Below, in pieces: positions 14,688-21,708 of a stretch of DNA of 24,846 nt. Position numbers and translations under genes: made by a program. Position 1 is the first letter of the stretch; every line of letters begins with the position of its first letter. Below the pieces are notes generated by a model. It saw only the letters and a list, made by a program, of their open reading frames with translations. It did no database searches and had not been told where the DNA came from. Location of the stretch: the NCBI GenBank assembly GCA_964387775.1, contig CAYLZO010000050.1, forward strand, positions 1-24,846, read 5' to 3'. Origin of the DNA: CAYLZO01 sp964387775. Lineage in GTDB: Bacteria > Chloroflexota > Anaerolineae > JAAYZQ01.

Positions 14688-17318
14688 CTAGCTTTCCGTG
14701 TCCTGTGCGGTGCGAGGGTTGTCCAGCGGCACTGCATCCCGGAGGGCCAGGCGCTCGGCCAGGGCCGTCAGCTCGCGGATGTTTTCGGCCACGTCGCGGG
14801 CCTGGCCCTGCAAGATCCGCCCTTGCTCGCCCATCCCGCCCTCGAGTCGGTCCAGGTGCGAGCTGAGCCAGGCCAGAAGCTCCTCGTGCTCTTCCAAAAT
14901 CTGTCCTTGACGTTCGAAGGTTCGGTCGTGCTGCCGGACGTGGCCCACCAGGTCGGGCAGGACGTCGAGATAGCGGAGGGCGCGTCCCAGGCGCCGGAGC
15001 TTGGCCCGGAATCCCCTGCCGGCCTCCGGCTGCACCTTCGCCACTGGCTCGGCTTCAGCGACCGCCCGTTCTGGCGGCGGCTGGCGCTGGGGTGGGGCCA
15101 GGGCCGGCGAATCAGGCAGGGCCTCCAGGCTGGCGACCGCCCCGGCCCGCAGATCGGCCAGCAGGCCGGCCAGGGCCTCGGCCTCGGCTTCAGAGCCGCC
15201 CCGGAAGGCCAGGATGCCGGGCAGGACCAGCAGCGTAACCAGATAGGCGCGGCGGGCGCCCATCGTCTCCTCGGTGCGGTCCAGGCTACGGATCCAGGCC
15301 AGTTCGGCCGGGCCGAATTCGTCGAGCAATTGCTCCAGGGGGCGGTGCTTGAAGAGAAAGCGGACCCGCCCGTGGTTGAGGATGAATTTGTGCCGGTGGC
15401 TCTCCAGCGTGGTGGCCTTTGATTCGTGGTGGGTGACGACCGCCGCCGGCTGGTACACGACGCGGTAGCCGGCCGCCCGGGCCCGGTAGCACCAGTCCAC
15501 GTCCTCGTAATAGATGGGCGAGAAGCCTTCGTCCAGGGGGCCGATCTCTTGCAACGCGGCCCGGCTGATGGCCAGGGCCGCGCCGGTGACAAAGTCGACC
15601 TCGGCCAGCTGGTCGAATTGGCCCTTGTCCTCGGCAAAGCGGCCCACGTGCTGCGCCTCGCCCCGGGGGCCGTAGATGAATCCCCCGGCGTGCTGGATCG
15701 TGCCGTCGGGATAGAGGAGCTTGCAGCCGGCCACGCCAACGGCGGGATCGGCGCACGTATCGGCCAGGGCGGCCAGCCAGCCGGGGTGGACCTCGGTGTC
15801 GTTGTTGAGCAGGACCAGCAGGTCGCCGCGCGCGGCCCGCAGGCCGGCGTTGTTGCCCCCGGCAAAGCCCAGGTTGCGCTCGTTGCGGATAAACCGCACG
15901 TCGGGAAAATGCTCGGCCATCCATTCGGGCGTGCCGTCGGTCGAGCCGTTGTCCACGACGATGACCTCAAAGGCCGGGTAGTCCTGGGCCAGCAGCGACG
16001 ACAGGCAGTCTTCCAGGTAGTGAAGGCCGTTCCAGGTCAACACGATCACAGAAATGAGGGGATGGGAAGTCTCCATGGGCTCCTCCTTCACGACGGGGGA
16101 ATAACGGCGGCCTTTGTCTGGGGCGTGGTGCGGCTCGCGGCAGAAGGCGACCAGCGGCCCGGCGGCGCGCTCCCAGGTGAGGGCCTGGCGGGCCGCGTCG
16201 AAGCGGATCTCCGGGAGCGGCTCATCCAGCAGGCCGGCGATGGCCTCCGCTGCGGCCGCGTCGTCCCCGTAGCCTACGAGCGCGCCCAGGCCGTGGCCGG
16301 ACACCAGGTCGGCGGTGGCGTCGCCGCGGGTCAGGACCATCGGCAGGCCGGCCCAGACGTAGTCGAGGACGCGGCTGCGGAAGGCCAGCCGGGCCTCCAC
16401 CGTGTCGGGATGCAACGACAGTCCCACGTCGGCTTCGAGCAAGACGGCGGGCCAGTCCTCGTAGGGCACCCAATCGCCAAAAAAGACGTGGGTCCCGGCC
16501 AGGCCCAGTTCGTCGGCCAGGGCCAGGGTGCGGGCGTACATGGGCATGTCGGGCATGTCGGGGTTGGGATGGCGGGTGCCGGGGAAGACGAGGCGCAGGC
16601 GCTCCCGGCCGGCGGCCACCAGGCGGCGCACGGCGCGCAGGGCCGTCAGCGGGTCGAGCCACTCCCACAGGCCGCCGCCCCACAGCAGCACCTGGTCGTC
16701 GGCGCCGACGCCGGGCCACACGCCGCGCATCACGGACCGGCGGGCGCGGGGCGGCTCGGCGGGCAGGCCAAAAGGTACGACGTCGACCAGGCGGCGCAGG
16801 CTGGGATCGGCGCCATAGGTGCGGGGGTTGATGCGGCCGGCCTGTTCCAGTTGGCCCAGCCACCAGTCGCGCTGGCGCTCGCTGGCGCAGATGAGGAAAT
16901 CGGCAGCCCGGCACTGGCGGCGCAAGACGTCCAGGCGGGCCTCGTGGCGGGTGGCTTGCACGTCCTGGGGCTCGCCGCTCCACAGAGCCAGGGTCTCCAG
17001 GGTGTGGGGGTCGTAGCCGTCCACGACCAGGGGGATGGGCAGGTGCTCCAGGGCCGGAAACTCGGCCAGGCTGTCGCCGGGGGCGACGAGGACGTCGGCG
17101 CGGTGGGCGGCGTCGGCCAGTGACGGCCACTGGCCGCGACGGTAGGGCCACACGTCGAAGGGCTGGGCTTCCAGGGCTTCGACGTCGCCGGGCACGGCCA
17201 GGGTCACGTCGAAGGTCCGGGCCAGGACGCGGGCCAGCTCGCGGTAGCGGATGCCCGGCCCGGCCATGTGACGGCCCACCCGGTCGTGGCTGATGACGAG
17301 GACGTGCGGTCGGCTCAC
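14688..17318 (-). CDS. GT4-GT2 fusion glycosyltransferase with coiled-coil tail
   Basis: An 876-residue two-enzyme protein. Residues 1-400 are a GT4-like domain (MAGPGIRYRELARVLAR, SERQRDWWLG, VVPFGLPAEPP, LLWGGGLWEWLDPLTALRAV, RSRVLDYVWAGLPMV), closely like the whole next-upstream protein. Residues 415-690 are a GT2 GT-A domain of the rhamnosyltransferase/WbbL type: ISVIVLTWNG, EVIVVDNGSTDGTPEWM, ERNLGFAGGNNAGLRAA, LLVLLNNDTEVHPGWL (NND as the metal-binding signature), VTGAALAISR and YYEDVDWCYRARAAGY. A C-terminal region to 876 includes a coiled coil (about 790-865). The GTG at 17318 overlaps the upstream stop by four bases. Earlier in-frame starts would add a shadow of the upstream gene. 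The GT2 start has its own strong ribosome site (separate entry), so a free GT2 protein may also be made. Confidence 0.88.
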   Translation of the reverse strand: MSRPHVLVISHDRVGRHMAGPGIRYRELARVLARTFDVTLAVPGDVEALEAQPFDVWPYRRGQWPSLADAAHRADVLVAPGDSLAEFPALEHLPIPLVVDGYDPHTLETLALWSGEPQDVQATRHEARLDVLRRQCRAADFLICASERQRDWWLGQLEQAGRINPRTYGADPSLRRLVDVVPFGLPAEPPRARRSVMRGVWPGVGADDQVLLWGGGLWEWLDPLTALRAVRRLVAAGRERLRLVFPGTRHPNPDMPDMPMYARTLALADELGLAGTHVFFGDWVPYEDWPAVLLEADVGLSLHPDTVEARLAFRSRVLDYVWAGLPMVLTRGDATADLVSGHGLGALVGYGDDAAAAEAIAGLLDEPLPEIRFDAARQALTWERAAGPLVAFCREPHHAPDKGRRYSPVVKEEPMETSHPLISVIVLTWNGLHYLEDCLSSLLAQDYPAFEVIVVDNGSTDGTPEWMAEHFPDVRFIRNERNLGFAGGNNAGLRAARGDLLVLLNNDTEVHPGWLAALADTCADPAVGVAGCKLLYPDGTIQHAGGFIYGPRGEAQHVGRFAEDKGQFDQLAEVDFVTGAALAISRAALQEIGPLDEGFSPIYYEDVDWCYRARAAGYRVVYQPAAVVTHHESKATTLESHRHKFILNHGRVRFLFKHRPLEQLLDEFGPAELAWIRSLDRTEETMGARRAYLVTLLVLPGILAFRGGSEAEAEALAGLLADLRAGAVASLEALPDSPALAPPQRQPPPERAVAEAEPVAKVQPEAGRGFRAKLRRLGRALRYLDVLPDLVGHVRQHDRTFERQGQILEEHEELLAWLSSHLDRLEGGMGEQGRILQGQARDVAENIRELTALAERLALRDAVPLDNPRTAQDTES
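16074..16088 (-). promoter_or_regulatory. Internal ribosome binding site and ATG at the start of the GT2 domain
   Basis: Within the GT4-GT2 fusion frame, AAGGAGGA (16081-16088) is followed after four bases by ATG (16074-16076), codon 415, beginning METSHPLISVIVLTWNG, a textbook GT2 N-terminus. This is the strongest Shine-Dalgarno match in the cluster. It suggests either recent gene fusion by loss of a stop codon or two products from one frame. Confidence 0.65.
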
Positions 17319-18769
17319 GAACCCCTCCCCCACAGGCGGCGCCAGGCCCGTTGGCCCCCGGTCAAGGCCCGCATGAGGCGGCCGTTCAGAGCGGCGGCCA
17401 ACTCGGCTTGCGCCTCGTCGAGTTGGGCGGATAACCGGCCGGCCTGGCGCCGGGCCTCGTCCCGCTCCCGTTCCAGGATCTGCACCCGGGCCTGGAGCTC
17501 GGCGCGCTGGCGCTCGGCGTGGGCCAGGTCGGAGAGGAGGCGATCCTTTCCCGCCTGGGCCAGGCGCTGGCCGGCCAGCGATCCCTTGTCGCCGGCGGGC
17601 CAGGGCTGTCGGCAGTAGGCGACGAGGGGCCGGGTGACCTTTTCCCAGGAGAAACCTTCGGCCAACGACCCAAAGTAGCCCGCCCGCCAGCGGCGGTCGC
17701 CCGCAGCGCCCAGCAGGGCGATCAGGGCTTTGACCAGGGCCTCTTTGTCGCCGGGCTCGACCAGGTAGCCCAAGAGATGTTCCCGGACCAACTGGCTCAG
17801 CTCGTCGCCGCTGGCAGCGGCGATGGGCAGCCTGGCCCAGATGTAGTCCAGTATCCGGGTGCGGAAGGAAAGACGGGTCTCGAGGGTGTCCCGGTGGAAA
17901 GAGAGGCCGACGTCGGCCTCCAGCAGGCAGGCGCCCCAACGTTCCTGCGGCAGCCAGGGGGCAAAGATGACGGTATGGCCCAGCAGGTCCAACTCGACGG
18001 CCAGTTGCCGGGCCCGCCGGGCCATGGTCGTTTCGTAGCGGGCCGTCTCAAAAAAGACGAGCCGCGCCCGCGGGCACAGCCTGCCCACCTCCTGCATGGC
18101 GCGGATGGGCGTCAGGGGGTCCAGCCAATCCCACAGGCCGCCGCCCCAGAGGATGACCTGGTCGTCGGGGGCGATGCCGTCGACGACGCCCTTGAGCACC
18201 GGGCCGGCGGGCGGGGGCGGCTCGGCGGGCAGGCCAAAGGGGACCACGTCGATGAGGTTCCGCAGGCGGGCACCGTCGTAGGTATCGGGGTTGACGCGGC
18301 CCAGGGCGCTCAACGCGCCGAGCCAGTAATCGCGTTGTCGCTCGGTGGCGCAGAGAAAGAAATCGCCCAGGCGCAGTTGCTCGTTCAAGAGGGCCGTGTA
18401 CTCGCGGTGAAGCCAGCGGCCCTGCTCGCCGCCCCGGTCGATCTCTAGCTGCTCCAGGGTGATGGGGTCGTAGAGATCGACGATCAGGTAGTGCTGGCCT
18501 GCGCCCAGGGCGTTGGCCAGGTCCGGGTATCGCTGCAAGGCCGGCCCCTGGACGACGACCACCTGGTGGCTGTCCAGGAGCGAATCCAGGTCGGCGGCCG
18601 GGCCGGGGCGGACGGCGAAATCGGGATGGGCCGGGGGATCGTCGTTGGGCGTCAACAGGGTGACGGGCTGCTGGCGGCTCAGGACGCGGGCAAACTCCCA
18701 GTAGCGAATGGCCGGCCCGGCCCGTTGCTCGACGATGGGCGTCGGCGCGACGAGGAGCACGTGGTTCAT
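17315..18769 (-). CDS. GT4-like glycosyltransferase with C-terminal coiled coil
   Basis: A 484-residue protein, paralogue of the GT4 half of the next gene. It starts MNHVLLVAPTPIVEQRAGPA and has IRYWEFARVLSR, LYDPITLEQLE, TERQRDYWLGAL, VVPFGLPAEPP, ILWGGGLWDWLDPLTPIRAM and RTRILDYIWARLPIA. The donor site differs from canonical GT4: the usual E-x7-E segment is replaced by LETRLSFRTRILDYIW, a subgroup trait shared with the paralogue. Residues about 400-470 are a coiled coil ending in ALNGRLMRAL and a basic tail. The ATG overlaps the upstream stop by four bases (ATGA), and its own TGA overlaps the next GTG. Donor and acceptor are unknown. Confidence 0.88.
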   Translation of the reverse strand: MNHVLLVAPTPIVEQRAGPAIRYWEFARVLSRQQPVTLLTPNDDPPAHPDFAVRPGPAADLDSLLDSHQVVVVQGPALQRYPDLANALGAGQHYLIVDLYDPITLEQLEIDRGGEQGRWLHREYTALLNEQLRLGDFFLCATERQRDYWLGALSALGRVNPDTYDGARLRNLIDVVPFGLPAEPPPPAGPVLKGVVDGIAPDDQVILWGGGLWDWLDPLTPIRAMQEVGRLCPRARLVFFETARYETTMARRARQLAVELDLLGHTVIFAPWLPQERWGACLLEADVGLSFHRDTLETRLSFRTRILDYIWARLPIAAASGDELSQLVREHLLGYLVEPGDKEALVKALIALLGAAGDRRWRAGYFGSLAEGFSWEKVTRPLVAYCRQPWPAGDKGSLAGQRLAQAGKDRLLSDLAHAERQRAELQARVQILERERDEARRQAGRLSAQLDEAQAELAAALNGRLMRALTGGQRAWRRLWGRGS

Positions 18770-19752
18770 CGGTCGATTCCTCCCGACAGGCGGGCGCGCT
18801 GCCGGTGCAGCCAGCGCATCAGCCGCATAAAGCGCCCCCGCTCGTAGCCGGCGACCTGCTCGCGCAGGCGGGCGTTCTCCGCCTCCAGCGCGGCCAGCCG
18901 GGATGACGGGGCCTCGGACCGGTCGCGGTTGAGGAAACGGAGCAGTTCGACAGCCAAGCTTCGCCCTGAGGAACTCGCAGGGTCGGAGCCGTCGTCCCAG
19001 GCGCGGGTGACGGCCGGCAGCAGCGCCTCGTCGCCGGGTTGGGCGACGACGAATAGGCGGCGGTAGGCCGGCTCGCGGCGGTCGTGGGGCGAAAAGTGGC
19101 GGTTGTAGTAGCGGTCCAGGTCCAGGTGAAAGTCGAGGGAGTAGCCGGGCGTGTGTTTGACCAGCATCATGGCCAGCCAGTGGTGGAGGTAGCCGTCGGC
19201 CAGGTCCACGGCGGCCAGGCCCCGGCCCGCCAGCTGGGCGCGCAGGGCTTTGGCGTCGGGCAGGCCGTGGTCGGCGTGCTCCCGGAGCTGAGGCTGGTCG
19301 ATTTCGTGGCTGGCCAGGTACTCGCGCATCAGGCGCTCGGCCAGGCGGGTGGACTCGCCGTCAAAGGGGGCGATGAGCACCAGGGCGTGGCGCGTCACGC
19401 GCAGCAGCTCGTCCACAAAGCCGGGGCGGGCCCCGGGGGGCACGTGTTCCAGGGTGTCGCAGGTGACGACCAGGTCAAAGCTGCGGCCAAAGGGCAGCGC
19501 CTCGCCGCTGGCGACGAGGTAGTTGGCCAGCGGTGAGGCGCCCAAGTCGGCGGCAAAGACGCGGTCTTGGGGCAAAAAACAGGCCAGCGGCAGGATGACC
19601 CGGCCCCAGCGGGTGCGGTAGAGCCCGCCCACGTCCAGCACGTCGAGTACCGGGCGGCCCAGGTGCCGGCGCAGCAAATCGGCGACCTGGGCGGCGGCGG
19701 TGTAGCGCTGGTACTGGTCGAAGGGCAGGGCCAGGCGGTCAATCTCGGTCAT
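18766..19752 (-). CDS. Class I SAM-dependent methyltransferase with coiled-coil tail
   Basis: A 328-residue protein. Residues 35-130 are the Rossmann core: VLDVLDVGG (35-43, motif I, somewhat degenerate because the second glycine region continues LYRTRWG), an acidic residue at the end of strand 2 (AADLG, D69), GEALPFGRSFDLVVTCDTLEHVPP (83-106) and RHALVLIAPF (121-130). It ends in a coiled coil (about 282-305) and a basic helix GRFMRLMRWLHRQRARL. It is expected to methylate a sugar or other glycan group. It overlaps wzt by 14 bases, so the two products are probably made in fixed ratio. A role in chain capping recognised by Wzt is inference from other Wzt systems. Confidence 0.85.
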   Translation of the reverse strand: MTEIDRLALPFDQYQRYTAAAQVADLLRRHLGRPVLDVLDVGGLYRTRWGRVILPLACFLPQDRVFAADLGASPLANYLVASGEALPFGRSFDLVVTCDTLEHVPPGARPGFVDELLRVTRHALVLIAPFDGESTRLAERLMREYLASHEIDQPQLREHADHGLPDAKALRAQLAGRGLAAVDLADGYLHHWLAMMLVKHTPGYSLDFHLDLDRYYNRHFSPHDRREPAYRRLFVVAQPGDEALLPAVTRAWDDGSDPASSSGRSLAVELLRFLNRDRSEAPSSRLAALEAENARLREQVAGYERGRFMRLMRWLHRQRARLSGGIDR

Positions 19753-21010
19753 CGGCCAGCCGCCAGTGGCTCGGAAAATAGATCGAGCCGAATTGTTCCC
19801 CGATCTCTTTACCGGTCACGACGCGAAAGGTGTAGGCCATGTGGTGGTGGTCGTAGGCCTGGGTGCCTTCGGGATTGTAGAGGGCGGCGGAAAAGAGGTA
19901 GGTCCCCTGGAGCAGGGGCAGCGAGGGGACGACGAAATCGATGGCACCCTCCCCGTCGATGGCGCCGACGTCGTAGCCGCCGGAGTCGGTGTTGGGGCCG
20001 CAGATGTGGAATCCATCGGCGTGGTGCAGGGCGATGCCAAAGAGGGGCCGCTCGATGGGCCGGTGGGCGCGGTAGTGCATCCGGGCGACGAACGGCTCGC
20101 CGGTGCGGAAAGTGCGGCGCTCCCGGCCCTCGCCGTCGAGAAGCTGCACCCGGACGATCTCGGCCTCGTGGGAGCCCCAACGCCAGGCGGCCTCCTCCTC
20201 GACTTCGCTCTCGTCCCCGTCTGCGCTCTCGTGCTTGCCGGCTTCGGCCCGCTGCAAGACCTCCTGGTCTTCGGCGTGCACCTGGGCCAGGTACTGCTCC
20301 AGGACAAATTTCGTCGCGCCCTCGGCCTGGATCTCGCCGTCGTCGAGCCAGATGGCCTGCGTGCACAGCTCGCGCACGGTGCCCAGGTCGTGGGTGACGA
20401 GGATGATGGTGATGCCCCGCCGCTTCATCTCGTTGATCTTGTCCAGGCAGCGGAGCTGGAACGCCTGATCGCCGACGGCCAGGATCTCGTCCACCAGCAG
20501 GATGTCGGGCCGGACGTGGATGGCGATGGAAAAACCGAGGCGCATGTACATGCCCGACGAATAGTGCTTGACCGGCACGTCGATAAAACGCTCCATCTCG
20601 GAGAATTCCAGGACTTCGTCAAAGATGCGGTCCACCTCGCGCCGGCTGAAGCCGAGGATGGAGCCGTTGAGGTAGACGTTCTCACGGCCGGTCAGGTCGG
20701 GGTGGAAGCCGGCGCCCAGCTCCAACAGGGCCGAGACCCGGCCATCGACGTGGATCTCGCCGGAGGTGGGCTCGATGATACGGGTGATGAGTTTCAAGAG
20801 CGTGCTCTTGCCCGCGCCGTTATCGCCCACGATGCCCACCATCTCGCCCGCTCCGACCTGGAAACTCACGTCGCGCAGCGCCCAGTACTTTTCCTTGGAG
20901 GTGGGACGCTGGAACCGGAGCAGGTCTAGGAAGAGCTGCTGGAAGGAGCGCGAGCGTTCGTGGCGCAGCGTGAACCGCTTGGACACTTGGTTGAACCGAA
21001 TGCTGCCCAT
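19739..21010 (-). CDS. wzt: ABC transporter ATP-binding protein of the Wzt type, with C-terminal substrate-binding domain
   Basis: A 423-residue ATPase for polysaccharide export. The nucleotide-binding domain has Walker A GDNGAGKST (62-70), the Wzt-style signature YSSGMYMRL (150-158), Walker B ILLVDE (170-175), a D-loop AVGD and an H-loop histidine (H207). Residues about 245-275 are an acidic linker. Residues 278-423 form the C-terminal beta-sandwich (AEIVRVQLLDGEGRE, FRTGEPFVARMHYRA, FGIALHHADG, GTYLFSAALYN) that in characterised Wzt proteins reads the end of the glycan. No Wzm permease gene is in the window; the adjacent upstream gene has only two membrane helices. The ATG shares one base with the stop of the previous gene. 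Confidence 0.93.
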   Translation of the reverse strand: MGSIRFNQVSKRFTLRHERSRSFQQLFLDLLRFQRPTSKEKYWALRDVSFQVGAGEMVGIVGDNGAGKSTLLKLITRIIEPTSGEIHVDGRVSALLELGAGFHPDLTGRENVYLNGSILGFSRREVDRIFDEVLEFSEMERFIDVPVKHYSSGMYMRLGFSIAIHVRPDILLVDEILAVGDQAFQLRCLDKINEMKRRGITIILVTHDLGTVRELCTQAIWLDDGEIQAEGATKFVLEQYLAQVHAEDQEVLQRAEAGKHESADGDESEVEEEAAWRWGSHEAEIVRVQLLDGEGRERRTFRTGEPFVARMHYRAHRPIERPLFGIALHHADGFHICGPNTDSGGYDVGAIDGEGAIDFVVPSLPLLQGTYLFSAALYNPEGTQAYDHHHMAYTFRVVTGKEIGEQFGSIYFPSHWRLADDRD

Positions 21011-21708
21011 CAGTGCTCCCCTCGTCCCCCCACAGCGGCCCGGGCGACCTGCACCACAAAGAGGCCCAGGACGAGGCCATAGACCACGGCCAGAACGACG
21101 TAAAAGCCGGGGGTGCCCAGCATGTAGGGCCGGCCCTGGGCCATGCGGCTCAAGAGCACGCCGACCTTGTCCCGGGTCCTGAGCGTGTAATAGGTCTGAA
21201 AGTGCAAGTTGCCGGCGATGGGCTCGCCGTTCACGTGGGCGCTGGCCTCGTCGAGAAAGGCACTGGGATTGTAGCCGACGGCGGGTGCCCCAGACGGGGC
21301 CTCCTCCAGCACTTCCAGGTAAAAGTAGTAGCGCCGTCCCTGGGCGTTGCGCTGGGGCGGGAATTCAAAGCCATGCAGTGCACCCGCGCCGATTTCGTCG
21401 CCCGCCAGCGTCGCCGTCCAGAGGACCTGGGGGGCGGATGGGTCCTCTTTCAGGTGAAAAGCGACCGTCTGGCCGCTGCCGCCGGGAGCCGGCTCCAGCG
21501 CGACCTCGATGCGGTAGAGTCCGGGCAGCGGCGCGACAAAGTCCTGGCCAACCTGCGTCCCTCCGGCCAGCGAGATCGGCTCGCCGCCGGCCGTGGGATT
21601 GCCCCAGGGGGGCGCCGAGAGGCGATCCAGCGCGATTTTGGCGACGAGAGCCAGGACGACGAGGGCCAGCCCCGCTGTAATCACGTAGAAAAGAGGGCGT
21701 TGATTCAT
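21010..21708 (-). CDS. Two-helix membrane protein with extracytoplasmic beta-rich domain
   Basis: A 232-residue protein of unknown function. It has a helix at about 7-27 (YVITAGLALVVLALVAKIAL) and another at about 198-221 (YVVLAVVYGLVLGLFVV), with about 170 residues between them predicted outside the cytoplasm. The middle part (FVAPLPGLYRIEVALEP, VAFHLKEDPSAPQVLW, RYYFYLEVLEEAP) looks like a beta-sandwich of the kind found in large membrane proteins of glycan clusters in Chloroflexota and cyanobacteria. It is too short and has too few helices to be a Wzm permease. The ATG at 21708 overlaps the upstream stop by four bases; an in-frame start 11 codons earlier is less likely. It may be a glycan-handling partner of the exporter. 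Confidence 0.82.
   Translation of the reverse strand: MNQRPLFYVITAGLALVVLALVAKIALDRLSAPPWGNPTAGGEPISLAGGTQVGQDFVAPLPGLYRIEVALEPAPGGSGQTVAFHLKEDPSAPQVLWTATLAGDEIGAGALHGFEFPPQRNAQGRRYYFYLEVLEEAPSGAPAVGYNPSAFLDEASAHVNGEPIAGNLHFQTYYTLRTRDKVGVLLSRMAQGRPYMLGTPGFYVVLAVVYGLVLGLFVVQVARAAVGGRGEH

Noticed and set aside
15426..17123. 565-codon open frame on the plus strand
   Set aside because: Antisense to the GT4-GT2 fusion; no domains, and low-complexity Gly/Gln/Val composition.
14688..17939. Longest possible form (1083 residues) of the GT4-GT2 gene
   Set aside because: The extra 207 residues overlap the upstream GT4 gene in a shadow frame and are Arg/Pro/Gly-rich. The GTG at 17318 gives the family N-terminus and a four-base overlap with the previous stop.
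21010..21708. Wzm-type ABC permease
   Set aside because: Only two hydrophobic helices and a large beta-rich middle part. Wzm permeases have about six helices and little between them.
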